The notes under the pieces: generated by a model | Seen by the model: only the letters and a program-made list of their open reading frames with translations | Databases searched by the model: none | What the model was told of the DNA's origin: nothing | Shown: piece after piece, positions 52,190 to 62,314 of the stretch | Position numbering within the stretch: the stretch's first letter is position 1 | How the letters are laid out: the number at the start of each line of letters is the position of its first letter | From: Raffaelea ambrosiae | Taxonomy: Eukaryota; Ascomycota; Sordariomycetes; Ophiostomatales; Ophiostomataceae | Assembly: GCA_002778195.1 (NCBI GenBank) | Contig: PCDI01000001.1 | Coordinates: 4,985,869-5,049,868, forward strand | Direction of reading: 5' to 3' | DNA length: 64,000 nt | Translations under genes and position numbers: made by a program

Positions 52190-54045
52190 ATGTCTGTGGT
52201 GCCCCAGGACCATGCGGCACGTGATGACCACTACCGCGCTCCCTTGAGCCACCTCGAGCCCAAGATGGAAGAGAAGAAGCACGCCAGCGAGGATCTCGGC
52301 CACCACGATGCCGTGTCCGCCGACCAGCTGCTCGAGTCGCTCGGGTACAAGCCCGAGCTTGCCCGCAACCGCTCGACGCTGCAGGTGGCCTTTATGTCGT
52401 TCGTCCTCGCCTCCATCCCCTACGGCCTGGCCACCACCTTCTTCTACCCGCTGTCCGGCGGCGGGCCCACCAACATCATCTGGGGCTGGATCGCCGTCTC
52501 GCTCATCATCCTGTGCGTAGCCTCGTCGCTCGGCGAGATCACCAGCGTGTATCCCACTGCCGGCGGCGTCTACTACCAGACGTTCATGCTGGCGCCCCCC
52601 CGCTGGCGGCGCGTGGCCAGCTGGATCTGCGGCTGGCTGTACGTCGTCGGCAACGTGACCATTACGCTGTCCGTCAGCTTCGGCACCGCGCTGTTCCTCG
52701 TGGCCTGCATCAACGTCTTCGAGTCGGAGCCCGGCGTGGGCATCTTTGCCGGCGAGCCGTACCAGGTGTTTCTGGTGTTTCTGGCTCTGACCTTCTTGAG
52801 CAATGCCATCTCGGCCTTGGGCAACAAGTGGCTGCCGATTCTGGATGTATGTTTTGACCTCCCTTTTCGTTTCTTATCTGCTCTGTGTCTTCTTCTTTTC
52901 TCCCGCTTCTCTTTCCTATGCTAACCTCGTTAGACGGCCGCCATCTTCTGGACCTTTGCTGGCGTCATCGCCTTGGTTGTCTGCGTTCTGGCCCTCGCCA
53001 AGGAAGGCCGCCGCAGCGCCGAATTTGTCTTCACCAACTTCGAGCCGCGCTCCGGCTGGACCCCGGGCTGGTCCTTCTGCGTCGGCCTGCTGCAAGCAGC
53101 CTATGCCACGTCGTCCACGGGCATGATTGTCTCGTAAGGATATTCGACACTGCGTGCGGTGTTTTGTGGATTGGAGAAGAAAAAATGGCTAACATCCGAC
53201 AGAATGTGCGAAGAAGTCCAGCAGCCGGCCACCCAGGTGCCCAAGGCCATGGTCGGCACCATTGTCCTCAACACACTCTGCGGCCTGCTCTTCCTCATCC
53301 CGCTCATCTTTGTCATGCCCGACGTCGACATGCTCGTGGCCCTGGCCTCTGGACAGCCCGTGCCCACCATTATCAAATCGGCTGTGGGATCCGCGGGCGG
53401 CGCTTTTGGCCTGCTGTTTCCTCTGCTGGTGCTGGCCGTGCTGTGCGGTGTCGGCTGCACGACGGCGGCGTCCCGCTGCACCTGGGCCTTTGCCCGCGAC
53501 GGCGCCATCCCGGCCAGCCACCTGTGGAGACAGGTCAACACCAAGCTGGACGTGCCGGTGAACGCCATGATGCTCAACATGGTCGTCCAGATCATCCTGG
53601 CCGTTCTCTACTTCGGTTCCAGCGCCGCCTTCAATGCCTTTTCTGGTGTTGGTGTCATCTGCCTGACGACGTCCTATGCCGTGCCCATTGTCATCAGCCT
53701 GTCGGAGGGCCGCCGCTCGGTGAAGAAAGGAAGCTTCTATCTCGGTCCCATCGGCCTCGTGTGCAACGTCGTCGCTGTTGGTACGTCCCCATCCCCCCTC
53801 TCCTGTGCTGACCGGCACGTTGCAGCTGCCATTGTTGGCCACTAATACTGTGTGTGAACCCCATTTTAGCCTGGTCTCTGCTTGCCGTACCTCTGTTCTG
53901 TATGCCTTCTTATCTGCCCGTTGCCGCCGCGACCATGAATTACGCATCTGTAGTCTTTGCAGCCTTCGTGATCATCTCGATTGCCTGGTACATGGCCTGG
54001 GGCCACGCCAACTACACGGGACCTCCGGCCGAAGACGACGAATGA
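52190..54045 (+). CDS. APC-superfamily amino-acid/choline-type permease
   Basis: Four exons, 52190..52846, 52934..53133, 53203..53780 and 53870..54045, give 536 residues with all phases closed. Family cues: an N-terminal hydrophilic tail ending ESLGYKPELARNRSTLQVAFMSF, the helix 1 phrase SIPYGLATTFFYPLSGGGPTNIIWGW, SLGEITSVYPTAGGVYYQ, ASWICGWLYVVGNV, the TSSTGMIVSMCEEVQQPATQVPKAM segment and ASRCTWAFARDGAIPAS. These mark the fungal GABA/choline permease group (UGA4/HNM1-like). About twelve helices are visible. It should import an amino acid, GABA or choline at the plasma membrane; the substrate cannot be fixed by eye. Confidence 0.92.
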
Positions 54046-54844
54046 GTGTAGCGTCCCGGAATTTTTCTCTCTCCTTTATTTTTCTTTTCTTGGCGTAGCA
54101 CTTATGCACCCCTACGTTTTTTTCTTGCATATTTGCGATGTCACGTCGTCGCGTTCACTGCAGTGCTGCGTATTTGTCCGAAAGAAAACCGTACGAGTGG
54201 TGTCCGCTGCATGCACGTGAGCGAGTGAAAACAGATGACGGTTTTTAAAAGATCAGAAAATGGAATTGAATCAGCAGTTGCTTGGCAGTTGCCAAACAGC
54301 CCTCAAACTAAACAAGAAACAAACAAAAAAAAAAAGCCTCGTAAGAAACGCACCCCAAGCAAAAAGAAACCTACTTACCCGACCCAATGGTACATTGTAA
54401 AAATAAAAAACTTTCCGAACGGGCCGCCCTCGCCCAGTCCCACCCGGGTTCCCTCTCGTGTGCTTGGCAGCTAGCCCAATTACATAACAGCTTGCCATGC
54501 ATTATCGTGAGATGCACTAGAGTCTGATGGATCCAAGTGAGGGGTGGGCGTAGGGCTCTTGTTCTTGGCCCCAACGCAAGGACACGTGGAAGGCCCCATC
54601 TGCCGCAAGCGACATTTCCAAGACGGGAGACTAAAGGCTCCCGCCGCTGGTCTTGCACAGGGACGACAGCCTGCTGACAGCAAACAAGCACCAATACGGG
54701 AAGCTTGACTCGTTAAATTGCATTTCGTGTAGCCCTGCTTATTAGGGTTTGCGGCGAGTACAAGTAGAGATGTGAAACTAACAGGAATTGAAAAGAGAGC
54801 AAAAGCACTACATCCGTTAAATTGATGCTGACTCCACTCCATGG
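54046..54844. other. Convergent intergenic region
   Basis: 3' flanks of the permease (+) and the NmrA-like reductase (-), with an A-rich run at about 54320-54370. No gene seen. Confidence 0.5.
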
Positions 54845-55747
54845 CTACTCCAACAGCGGGCGCAACAAGTCAGCGACCAAACTGTCCTTCCCTTTCTTGA
54901 TGCCGAGAAGTTTGTTGTCGTTTTCGATGAAGTTTCCACCAAAGTCGGGGTCCACAATCGACTGGATAAGCAGAGGCAGAACGACAGCCAGGCTGCGCTC
55001 TCCACTGGCAAGCTTCTGCTTGGACGCTGTAACCAACTCGTCCAAGCTGACAGTCTCCGGTTTCCATGGCCTGGCAGGAGCAATTTGCTTGGCCAGAGAC
55101 AGAACCTGGTTCTGAGATATGACGGTCTCAGACACGTAGACAGCTCTGTTCTTGGTTTCCCCTGGGTGCGTCAAGACACCGACGACGGCGTCGCCCACAG
55201 TCGGCATGGTGGTGGTACTGAACGTGTAGTTTCCGCCATCGAATAGTTTGGGCTGATACTGGGAGAGGTCGAGAAGCACGTTATGCTCGAGACAAAAGTC
55301 CAAGAGTCCTCCATTGTACACAAACGTGTACGTGAGTGGCGTTGCTCTGGACCGTTCGGCTAGGTAATCTTCCACGGCCACCTTGCCAGCAAAAACGGGG
55401 AGTTTGCGAGAATGGGCATTGGTCAAATTCGAGCCAAAGTTGGAAGGGAGAAACCGCTTGACGCCAGCCACGATTGCTGCATCAATCAGGAGAGTCTGGC
55501 TGGCGACGCCAAAGTCCCCGACGACTGACACAACAGCATCCTGGCCTTGCAAGGCGGCGGCCAGTGACTCTAAAGAAGAGAAGTCGGCCTCCACTACCTC
55601 CACACCACGGGAGTAGGAAGACGAGGAGCCAGCACGCTTGAGAGCGCGAACCTGGAATTTTCCTGAGGCGACAAGCTTTTCCAAGATAAATGCCCCCAAA
55701 TGCCCCGATCCACCAACAAGAGTGACGTTGTTAATAGCGTCTGACAT
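54845..55747 (-). CDS. NmrA/isoflavone-reductase-like NAD(P)-binding protein
   Basis: A 300-residue intronless protein with an N-terminal Rossmann motif, VTLVGGSGHLGAFILEKL (GxxGxxG), a second strand ending RALKR that suits NADP(H), an AVVSVVGDFG strand, and FLPSNFGSN, the phrase characteristic of the isoflavone-reductase/phenylcoumaran-benzylic-ether-reductase group. A Lys in FAGKVAVEDYL sits where the catalytic Lys of that group lies. The start at 55747 (MSDAINN) is preferred to the one at 55762 because it directly precedes the Rossmann strand. Likely a soluble NADPH-dependent reductase of an aromatic or specialised metabolite, or an NmrA-like redox sensor. It is divergent to a C2H2-type regulator. 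Confidence 0.9.
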   Translation of the reverse strand: MSDAINNVTLVGGSGHLGAFILEKLVASGKFQVRALKRAGSSSSYSRGVEVVEADFSSLESLAAALQGQDAVVSVVGDFGVASQTLLIDAAIVAGVKRFLPSNFGSNLTNAHSRKLPVFAGKVAVEDYLAERSRATPLTYTFVYNGGLLDFCLEHNVLLDLSQYQPKLFDGGNYTFSTTTMPTVGDAVVGVLTHPGETKNRAVYVSETVISQNQVLSLAKQIAPARPWKPETVSLDELVTASKQKLASGERSLAVVLPLLIQSIVDPDFGGNFIENDNKLLGIKKGKDSLVADLLRPLLE

Positions 55748-56437
55748 GATGATGCACAACAAGAACCAATGTTTTCAATAAGAGGGAGAAACTGGGAGAA
55801 GAAGATAAAAAGGTTCTCTAAGATTTACAGAAGAAAAGTAGATGGTCTGTCGACGTTTTCAAGGCAGTCTGTGTAGCAATACTGTGATGAGGTCGGTGGT
55901 CAGTTTAACAAGAGTTGAACAGACACTGGGTCCAGTGCGCCTTTATACATGGTAATTCACCTGCAAGGTTTTTTTTACCTTAAAAAAGCCATTACGGATT
56001 CAAGACATCCCGCTGCGAACATGACGAGGTCTGGTCCGTGTATCCCACCCGAAACGGGCATACACAGAGAAGCTGACCAATGGACAATCAAAGAACTTCC
56101 CGATCTGTAGGGTGTGAATGCATAATATCTGTCTACACAGCCTAGTAATATGCTCATAGGGGGCATATACAACTACAAGATCGATATTCATCCCACATCC
56201 CACATCCTACCGGCAAGACCGAGCATTAATCAGCTTTATCAAAAACGGGGGTTATCAACGGCACATATCCCACATCCCACCTGCGTCGACGTTCCAATTC
56301 TGTTTTTGGAGATCCCATAGTTGTAGTGTATGGGGATTCGACAGTTGTTCGTCCCACGACCAGAATAATTTTCGCAATGTCACCAGGTAAGGACACTACA
56401 AAGGAGTGAAAGTCTCCTCATCCAAATCAACCAGACG
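55748..56437. promoter_or_regulatory. Divergent promoter of NmrA-like reductase and C2H2 regulator
   Basis: 690 bases separate the two start codons. CCCACATCCCACAT-like direct repeats occur around 56192-56212 and 56266-56281. Co-regulation is inferred only from the arrangement. Confidence 0.45.
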
Positions 56438-58465
56438 ATGCAAGCGTCAACTGGCACCATTAACTGGAATTCAGCGTCACCCTCTCGGCATGTCTGTCAT
56501 TGTGGTAAAAGCTTCATTCGTAGAGAGCATCTGACGAGACATCAAGCTACACATGGCAAGCCGTCTTTTGTTTGTGATGTCTGCCAGCGCTCTTTCAGCC
56601 GCAAGTAAGTTTCAATACCGACAACGTTAGTTGGAAACACACTAATCCTACATATAGCGACGTTCTTCGTCGACATAAGCTTCAGCATGGGGAGCACACT
56701 CGTCGAACAGAAGTTCCCTGCGATGCCTGCCGCGAAAACAAACTCAAACGCTCGGGTAGACCTTTTTTCTCCTTCTGTCCTAAACCGGACATCAATTGCG
56801 CAATTGGGGGAAACCAATTTGCATATCAAAGATCGACGAATCGATCAAAATCCACAGCGCCCAAGGAAGTATCGCCCATTAGAGACAAAGATGAGAATGG
56901 AAATACAGACTCGACATATGGCAAAGCTGAAGACGAAAAAGAAGAAGAGCATCGCACTGGTGAAAACCGAGACATCTCCTCAAGCCTGAGCTTTCTCGAA
57001 AATCTCAGAATTCGATCCCCCGGCAAATCATTAGGGAGTCGTTTCCAGTTTTCAGGTGTTGGAATGGGGGGTGTTTACGAGGCCCTAGTTGCGGGGAGCC
57101 CAAATCTGAGCGACGCAATGTCAGGATCACCCGAGCTGAACACCTGGGTGATCAAATCTAGCAGGGCTTTCCTGGACAGTTTGCATTTGCGATGGCCTGT
57201 TCTCCATGAACCGACCTTTGATGTGGAACGTGATCCATTGCCATTAACAGCAACTGTTTGCTTGATGGGAACGTGGTTTCACGGTCCCACGATATCCATC
57301 GACAGATTCTATGCATTGAGAACACATGAAGTTTTGACAGAACAATTTTTGGAAGACTTGGTACGAACCCTTCTGTGCCCGGATTCTTGCTGAAAACATA
57401 CATTTAACAATGCCACAGGTTGCGCGCGAGAGACGGAAAAGGACAGTTGGCTTTCTCCAAGCTGTTTTGCTGACTTTGGTATTTTCACTCTACCGGGCAG
57501 AGGAGGACATTCTGTCAAAATCCATGCTTCTTCGAAGCCTTTTCGTTGCCCATCTCAGACAATTAAAGTATTTCGGCTCAAACACCGTATCATCTTACTC
57601 GAAGAGCAATTCTACGAAAACCGACAAATATTCTTCTCTTCCGAACCAAGAAGAATTCAACAGACTTTCTGCGTTGGCATTTCGCCTGGATACTTACTTT
57701 GCATTGGTCCATGGGCAACCTCCAATGCTTTATCGCCAGGAAATCGATCTCGAGTTTGCCTCAACTCCATTTGATTCATTTGATTGCTTGAAAACTCCCG
57801 TTGGACATGTCCACCTTGGCTTGTGCGGGATCCTACAAGAATTGTGGCTGGCTTCTGGGGATTTGGAGACGACTGCCAGCAGATCAGGGATGCTCGATAA
57901 GCTCAACAGCTGGAAAATGGAAATCGACCGAATTTCCAGCTGGGTACAGCAGGACAGCATGAAAACGAGTGTGGCTACCAGTGACAAGAATGGCCCAGTC
58001 ACCACATCCTTGCAACAAATCACGGCATTGGCACAAGAGTCATTGGTTCTCTACCACTTTCTGAAGCTTTCCACATACTCTGGGTCTCCGAATTGGAAAA
58101 GCATTGTCAACAGAGCTTCCACCGACTCTCAGCCACGGCTCTTCAACGATGAGCACAAATCGGTGGAGTGTGCGCTGGATATGCTTGGAGCCATAGACAA
58201 CCTTGAGACACCAGATGCTCGGCTCAGCCCCCTCATAAGACCTGCGCTAATAGCAGGCAATACTATCGTGAAGCAGTGGAGGATGGGAAAAGCATGCACA
58301 GGCATGAGAAAGGAGAATTTTGTTGCCAGAACTTCGAAATGTCGGAAAGCATATTTTGGTGAACAAAAGAGTGTTATTCCTGTACATTTTTGCGTTTGCG
58401 GTACAGATGCCTGGATAGAAAGATTTGCAAAGGCAGTGAGGGACCAAGACGACATAGCAGAATAA
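56438..58465 (+). CDS. C2H2 transcription factor with a degraded Zn2Cys6 motif
   Basis: The model is join(56438..56604, 56658..57360, 57419..58465), 638 residues, phases closed. The first finger is C20-x1-C22-x12-H35-x3-H39 (one residue short between Cys). The second, canonical, is C46-x2-C49-x12-H62-x3-H66 and is split by intron 1. It is followed by the start of a Zn2Cys6 cluster, C77-x2-C80 in VPCDACRENKLK, but the third ligand is Arg (R87) and the second half has only one clear Cys (NCAIGGNQF). The dual C2H2 plus Zn2Cys6 layout with a downstream fungal_trans domain (RAFLDSLHLRWPVLHEPTF, FRLDTYFALVHGQPPML) is a known Pezizomycotina type. Divergent from the NmrA-like reductase, so a candidate local regulator. 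Confidence 0.78.
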
Positions 58466-59612
58466 GACTGCCAGTGAACGCTTGAATAGACCATCCCGAA
58501 TTGACCAGGAGAGCTGACTGGAATATCAAATACTAGTGTGCTCGTCGAATCGTGAGATCTCAAACATAATATTCGCGATAACTCATTTTCTATGTGGAGC
58601 TACTCCATAAAATACACTGATGGTTTAACGATGCATTTGAATCATGCTAGAAAACAATTATCAACTCAGATCGGTGCCAGAAAATGTCATGACTCCGGAC
58701 AGACATGACGTAACGATACGCGGAAGCCATACGAGCTAAAGATCAGCACGCTACATTTTTGTTTGGCCGAGATGCATATCGATTCATACATGAGAAGTTG
58801 TCTGAAAAGCGAAGGTCTGATCCGGGTCTGAAAAATACGATAGTCAGGAATGCAAGAGAAGACAACGAGTTCGAAATGGATATGACATATCTGTTCGTGC
58901 ATAGAGTCCACCTCAGCAGTCAGCCGCTGGAATTTTCTTTTTAAAAGGCATTAGCCCTAGCCAGTAAGATCAAATAGGCAAATGTCCTCTCCTATGAAAA
59001 CAGAAAGCTAATTTTGTGGTCCCCTGGGCTGGTCAAACTCAGCTCGACACGAGTTTCCGGTAGGGTCCACATCTAAGGCGTCTTTTGCCAATGCCACCTA
59101 TTTTGGAACTGCCGTCCTTCTCCACACGCGCTACGAAAGGGACATCGCAGGTACAACCAAGGACATCTGGCATCACGCAGGGTTGCAGTAGCTTTGCTAG
59201 ATCTGCACCGCGCATCTAGTTGCCGTGGTTGTGGCGCACAGTTGCCGCCCACCCAACTTAGTTTGCCTGGCCAGTGATAACGACACCAACCCCAAAGGGG
59301 TGATCAAAAGCGACCAACTCGTTCGCAAGACCGCGATACGAACACGTCAAACAACCCATCGTTTGCGCGGAAGATATGCAGGCACTGTAGGCTTATCACG
59401 GTGGCTAACATTCGAACGGGAAGATACGCGTATATGGTGTATTGTGAGCAACAAAGTGGGCAGCTTCAAAGGCTGCTCTCTGGCTACATCGGTAGCATGT
59501 TTCGGTAGAACGCAACCATCTATTGCGTATATACATAAAAGATACTACATAAAAGACACAACCATAGCAGCAAATCAACAAAGCCCTGCTTTTAAATACC
59601 TGGACTCGAAGC
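58466..59612. other. Gene-poor region
   Basis: 1.1 kb with no supportable gene. Short ORFs are not protein-like. The sequence is A/T-richer than the coding blocks. Confidence 0.5.
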
Positions 59613-60690
59613 TCACCGCGTTTCCTGCCCCTCGGCTGAAGTTCCTGCTTTGTCTTGTCCACGACCAGCTTGTGCAGCAGCATCCATAGCCTTGACGGCT
59701 TCCAGGGCGTGCTCGACCGTTCCAGGAGCGATCTCCAGCGCCTCTGCGTCATTGATCAGCTCCGAGAGCCGCGACTTTTAGAAGGTCCATCGTTCGATGC
59801 CGACGACTGGGATGTTCTTCTCCGTGGCGAGCCCACCAAGTCTGTGAGATTGCACACAACACTCGTCCATTTCGGGTCTGAGGTTAGCTACGTCAAAAGC
59901 AGAGAGCTGCAATGGATCAGGTACTCGGATGCCACCCACAGACAACATTCGATGGACATGCCCGTTGCGGGAGGCTCTTACAGGCCCTTGCGGAGCACCC
60001 AGACGGGATACGTCACCAAGCCAGGCTCTATGGCAGCAATGAGCCGCGCCACGAAAGAGCTGCGGATTCTCCACATACGCATTTTCTCTTGGATTTGGGG
60101 GTTTGCCACGTAAGCAGTGGTGTCTGGGACTTTTGTGTCGCCGGCATAGTAGGTTGGGTCATCCAAACGAGAGCACAGCGACTGAAAACAGTAGTGAAAT
60201 GACGTCTCTTGACAATTGGAGGTTCAACCTACTATCAAACACCTCCCGTATGAGGCGCAGAGCGGACCGGAGGAATGAAGCACCGTTCTAATAGAGAATG
60301 AAGAGTCAGCTGGGACATGGTACGTCAGATGTACTATAACAAACAAAACAATCCAATTACACTCGAACGAGGGTAGCCCTCGGTCTTGGATAAGATGTCT
60401 GATGCTTGAAGTAAAGCATCCTGCCAGGGGTGGTTGACCGGGACTTCTCTGGCGATTCTCAACACAGCCAGAAATGCGGAATGAAAGTGACATCCCTCTG
60501 CGCCTTGCATGTACGCGTTGTCGAAAAACACGAGGTCACTGGCAATCCGGGCCGCCTTGAGTTCAGTGGTGGCAGAAAATTCGAGCGTGGATTTGACGAC
60601 ATTGTGCATTTCCATGATAATCCCGCAGCCTTCGAGGGACCGGAGGTCCTCCTTGAGAGACTGGAAGTCGACGACAGGGCCAGGGGCCAT
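59613..60690 (-). pseudogene. DUF3632-like protein, inactivated
   Basis: On the minus strand, from the ATG at 60690, a frame encodes about 110 residues including REVPVNHPWQDALL, like the hydrophobic-plus-HPWQD segment of DUF3632 proteins. Further on, in a second frame, KMRMWRIRSSFVARLIAAIEP and YPVWVLRKGL (about 60080-59985) match the family N-x-x-SFxARLxAxG and YAxWALRxAL phrases. The end lies in another frame: VVGIERWTF, then TAA at 59778-59780, then KSRLSELINDAEALEIAPGT running to 59613. In the family the position after RWxF is usually Trp, so TGG became TAA. Possible introns (GTGTAA at about 60358, acceptor near 60290) do not reconcile all the frames. Function of DUF3632 is unknown. Confidence 0.55.
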
Positions 60691-62314
60691 ACTGACACAA
60701 GGCTACGACTCTGCCCTACACGCGGGTCTTATATGAGGCCAGACTTGCCACAGCTGTATGACCTTCAGAATCGCAAAGGCAGCCTTATTTTCTTTCCTTC
60801 GCCGTCTTTCGTGGGGGCAAATCCTTAGGCTTTGCTATACAGAGCGTGCTGCGTCGCCTTTCTGTCGAACTACAGTCGCAATTTGTATTTGTATCCTGAT
60901 GACGAGAACAAGGAGCAGCAAGGCAGGTAGATTATATTGACAAGAATAACTTGCTTGGATTGTATTGGTGTCGAGAGAACATGGGGCACATTTCTATTAA
61001 TGCTCAAATTACAAGGAAGAAGAGCGTCAAAGTTTACGTGCGTAGACACAAAGCAGCGCCTTGTGTCTCCTGAACTCAGTGGCCAACAGACGATATGGCC
61101 GGGTCGCTTTCCGAAATCTGCAGCCTGAGTGGAAGTGCAAACTCGTGGCCCGTGTTTATTGACCAGGCTGCAGATGGTGGTACCAAAGGTCGCATAACCA
61201 AGGAACAGGCCAACAGGGCGTGGCAAAATTCCCAGGACGAAGTGAATTACTGGACAGGGACAAGAAGCATGGTAATATTAGGAGACTAGGTCAGCAGGAC
61301 AGAGACAGGCCGGTAGGCAGGAGAGGCCAGAAAAAAAAGGCCGGCCAGGAGTGTTCTAAGACACTCTGTAGCGGCTGCGTAGCGTGACAGTCTAAGTCGG
61401 CGCCTGAGTCAGACCGATTTGACGGCTGACACTTACCCGGCTGCAGTGGTTCGGGGCCCCAGCCAGTAGGGGCTCAGCGGCCTTTTCAGCGGCCTTGCCT
61501 CATGAAATTTGGGGTAGCTCTAGGCTTACAGTGGCGCTGTAGCAAGGCTGATAGCGGTAATTTACAAAAGCTCACCCTTCTACAGCGACAGTGGAAGGAA
61601 AAGAAACAAAAAAAATGAAAAATGAAAAAAAAATGAAAAACGGCGAGAAAACGAGCGAAAAAACACAAAAATTTGGCCTCGGATCATCAATGCCCCACTT
61701 GGCAACGACAGCCTGAGGCTTTTTCACTACTCAGCGTGGTTGGCCGAGAAGGCTTCTCAACCCCTTTGCTATGCAATTCGTAGAAGGCTGTACGAAATTC
61801 TCCCAGTGTGGCCACCGAAGTAGTGGGAGTTATATCGGACTTTTATTCACTTGTCAACTTGTTTTCCACAACTGCGGTTCTTTTGGGATGCGGCTTATAG
61901 TTTAGGGGGGTTTTCCCACCCATGCCAGCGCTTATCGCCCTGCAGCAACCACGAGCCAATACAATCTTGCTTGTAACTTGTAAACCAAAATGCATAGCAA
62001 TTCGTGGCTAGATACTTGAACTTGCCAAGCGGCCTATAAAGCACAGCAAGTAAAACAAGGCTGCATTATTTAAGATTTGCATCTTCTAAGATAGAAAGTA
62101 GAAAGCCAGTATATTGGTGGTATTTAGAGACTTGTACTTTAAAGATTAGACAAATTGAAGACAACGTTTTTTGACTGGATATTTTGAAAACTAGGCCGGG
62201 TAGCAAGCCATTACAATAATAGTAGATGCCAAAGAGTAGCGAGATGTGTGTGTGTGTGTGTGTGTGTGTAAGAACATTAGGATTTTGGTGCACTGTTCAC
62301 TCTGGAACAGCCGA
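60691..62314. other. Gene-poor region upstream of the siderophore-type carrier's 3' end
   Basis: 1.6 kb without a supportable gene. It contains an A-rich stretch with AAAAAATGAAAAATG-type repeats at about 61606-61640, a possible small hairpin (CGCTGTAG near 61537 against CTACAGCG near 61580), and the TG microsatellite at 62245-62269. Confidence 0.5.
62245..62269. repeat. TG dinucleotide microsatellite
   Basis: An uninterrupted run of about twelve TG units, 46 bases past the stop codon of the carrier gene, probably inside its 3' UTR. Confidence 0.9.

Noticed and set aside
61300..61960. Possible solo LTR or transposon remnant
   Set aside because: Short inverted matches and an A-rich tract are present, but I see no paired terminal repeats, no TG...CA ends and no target-site duplication.
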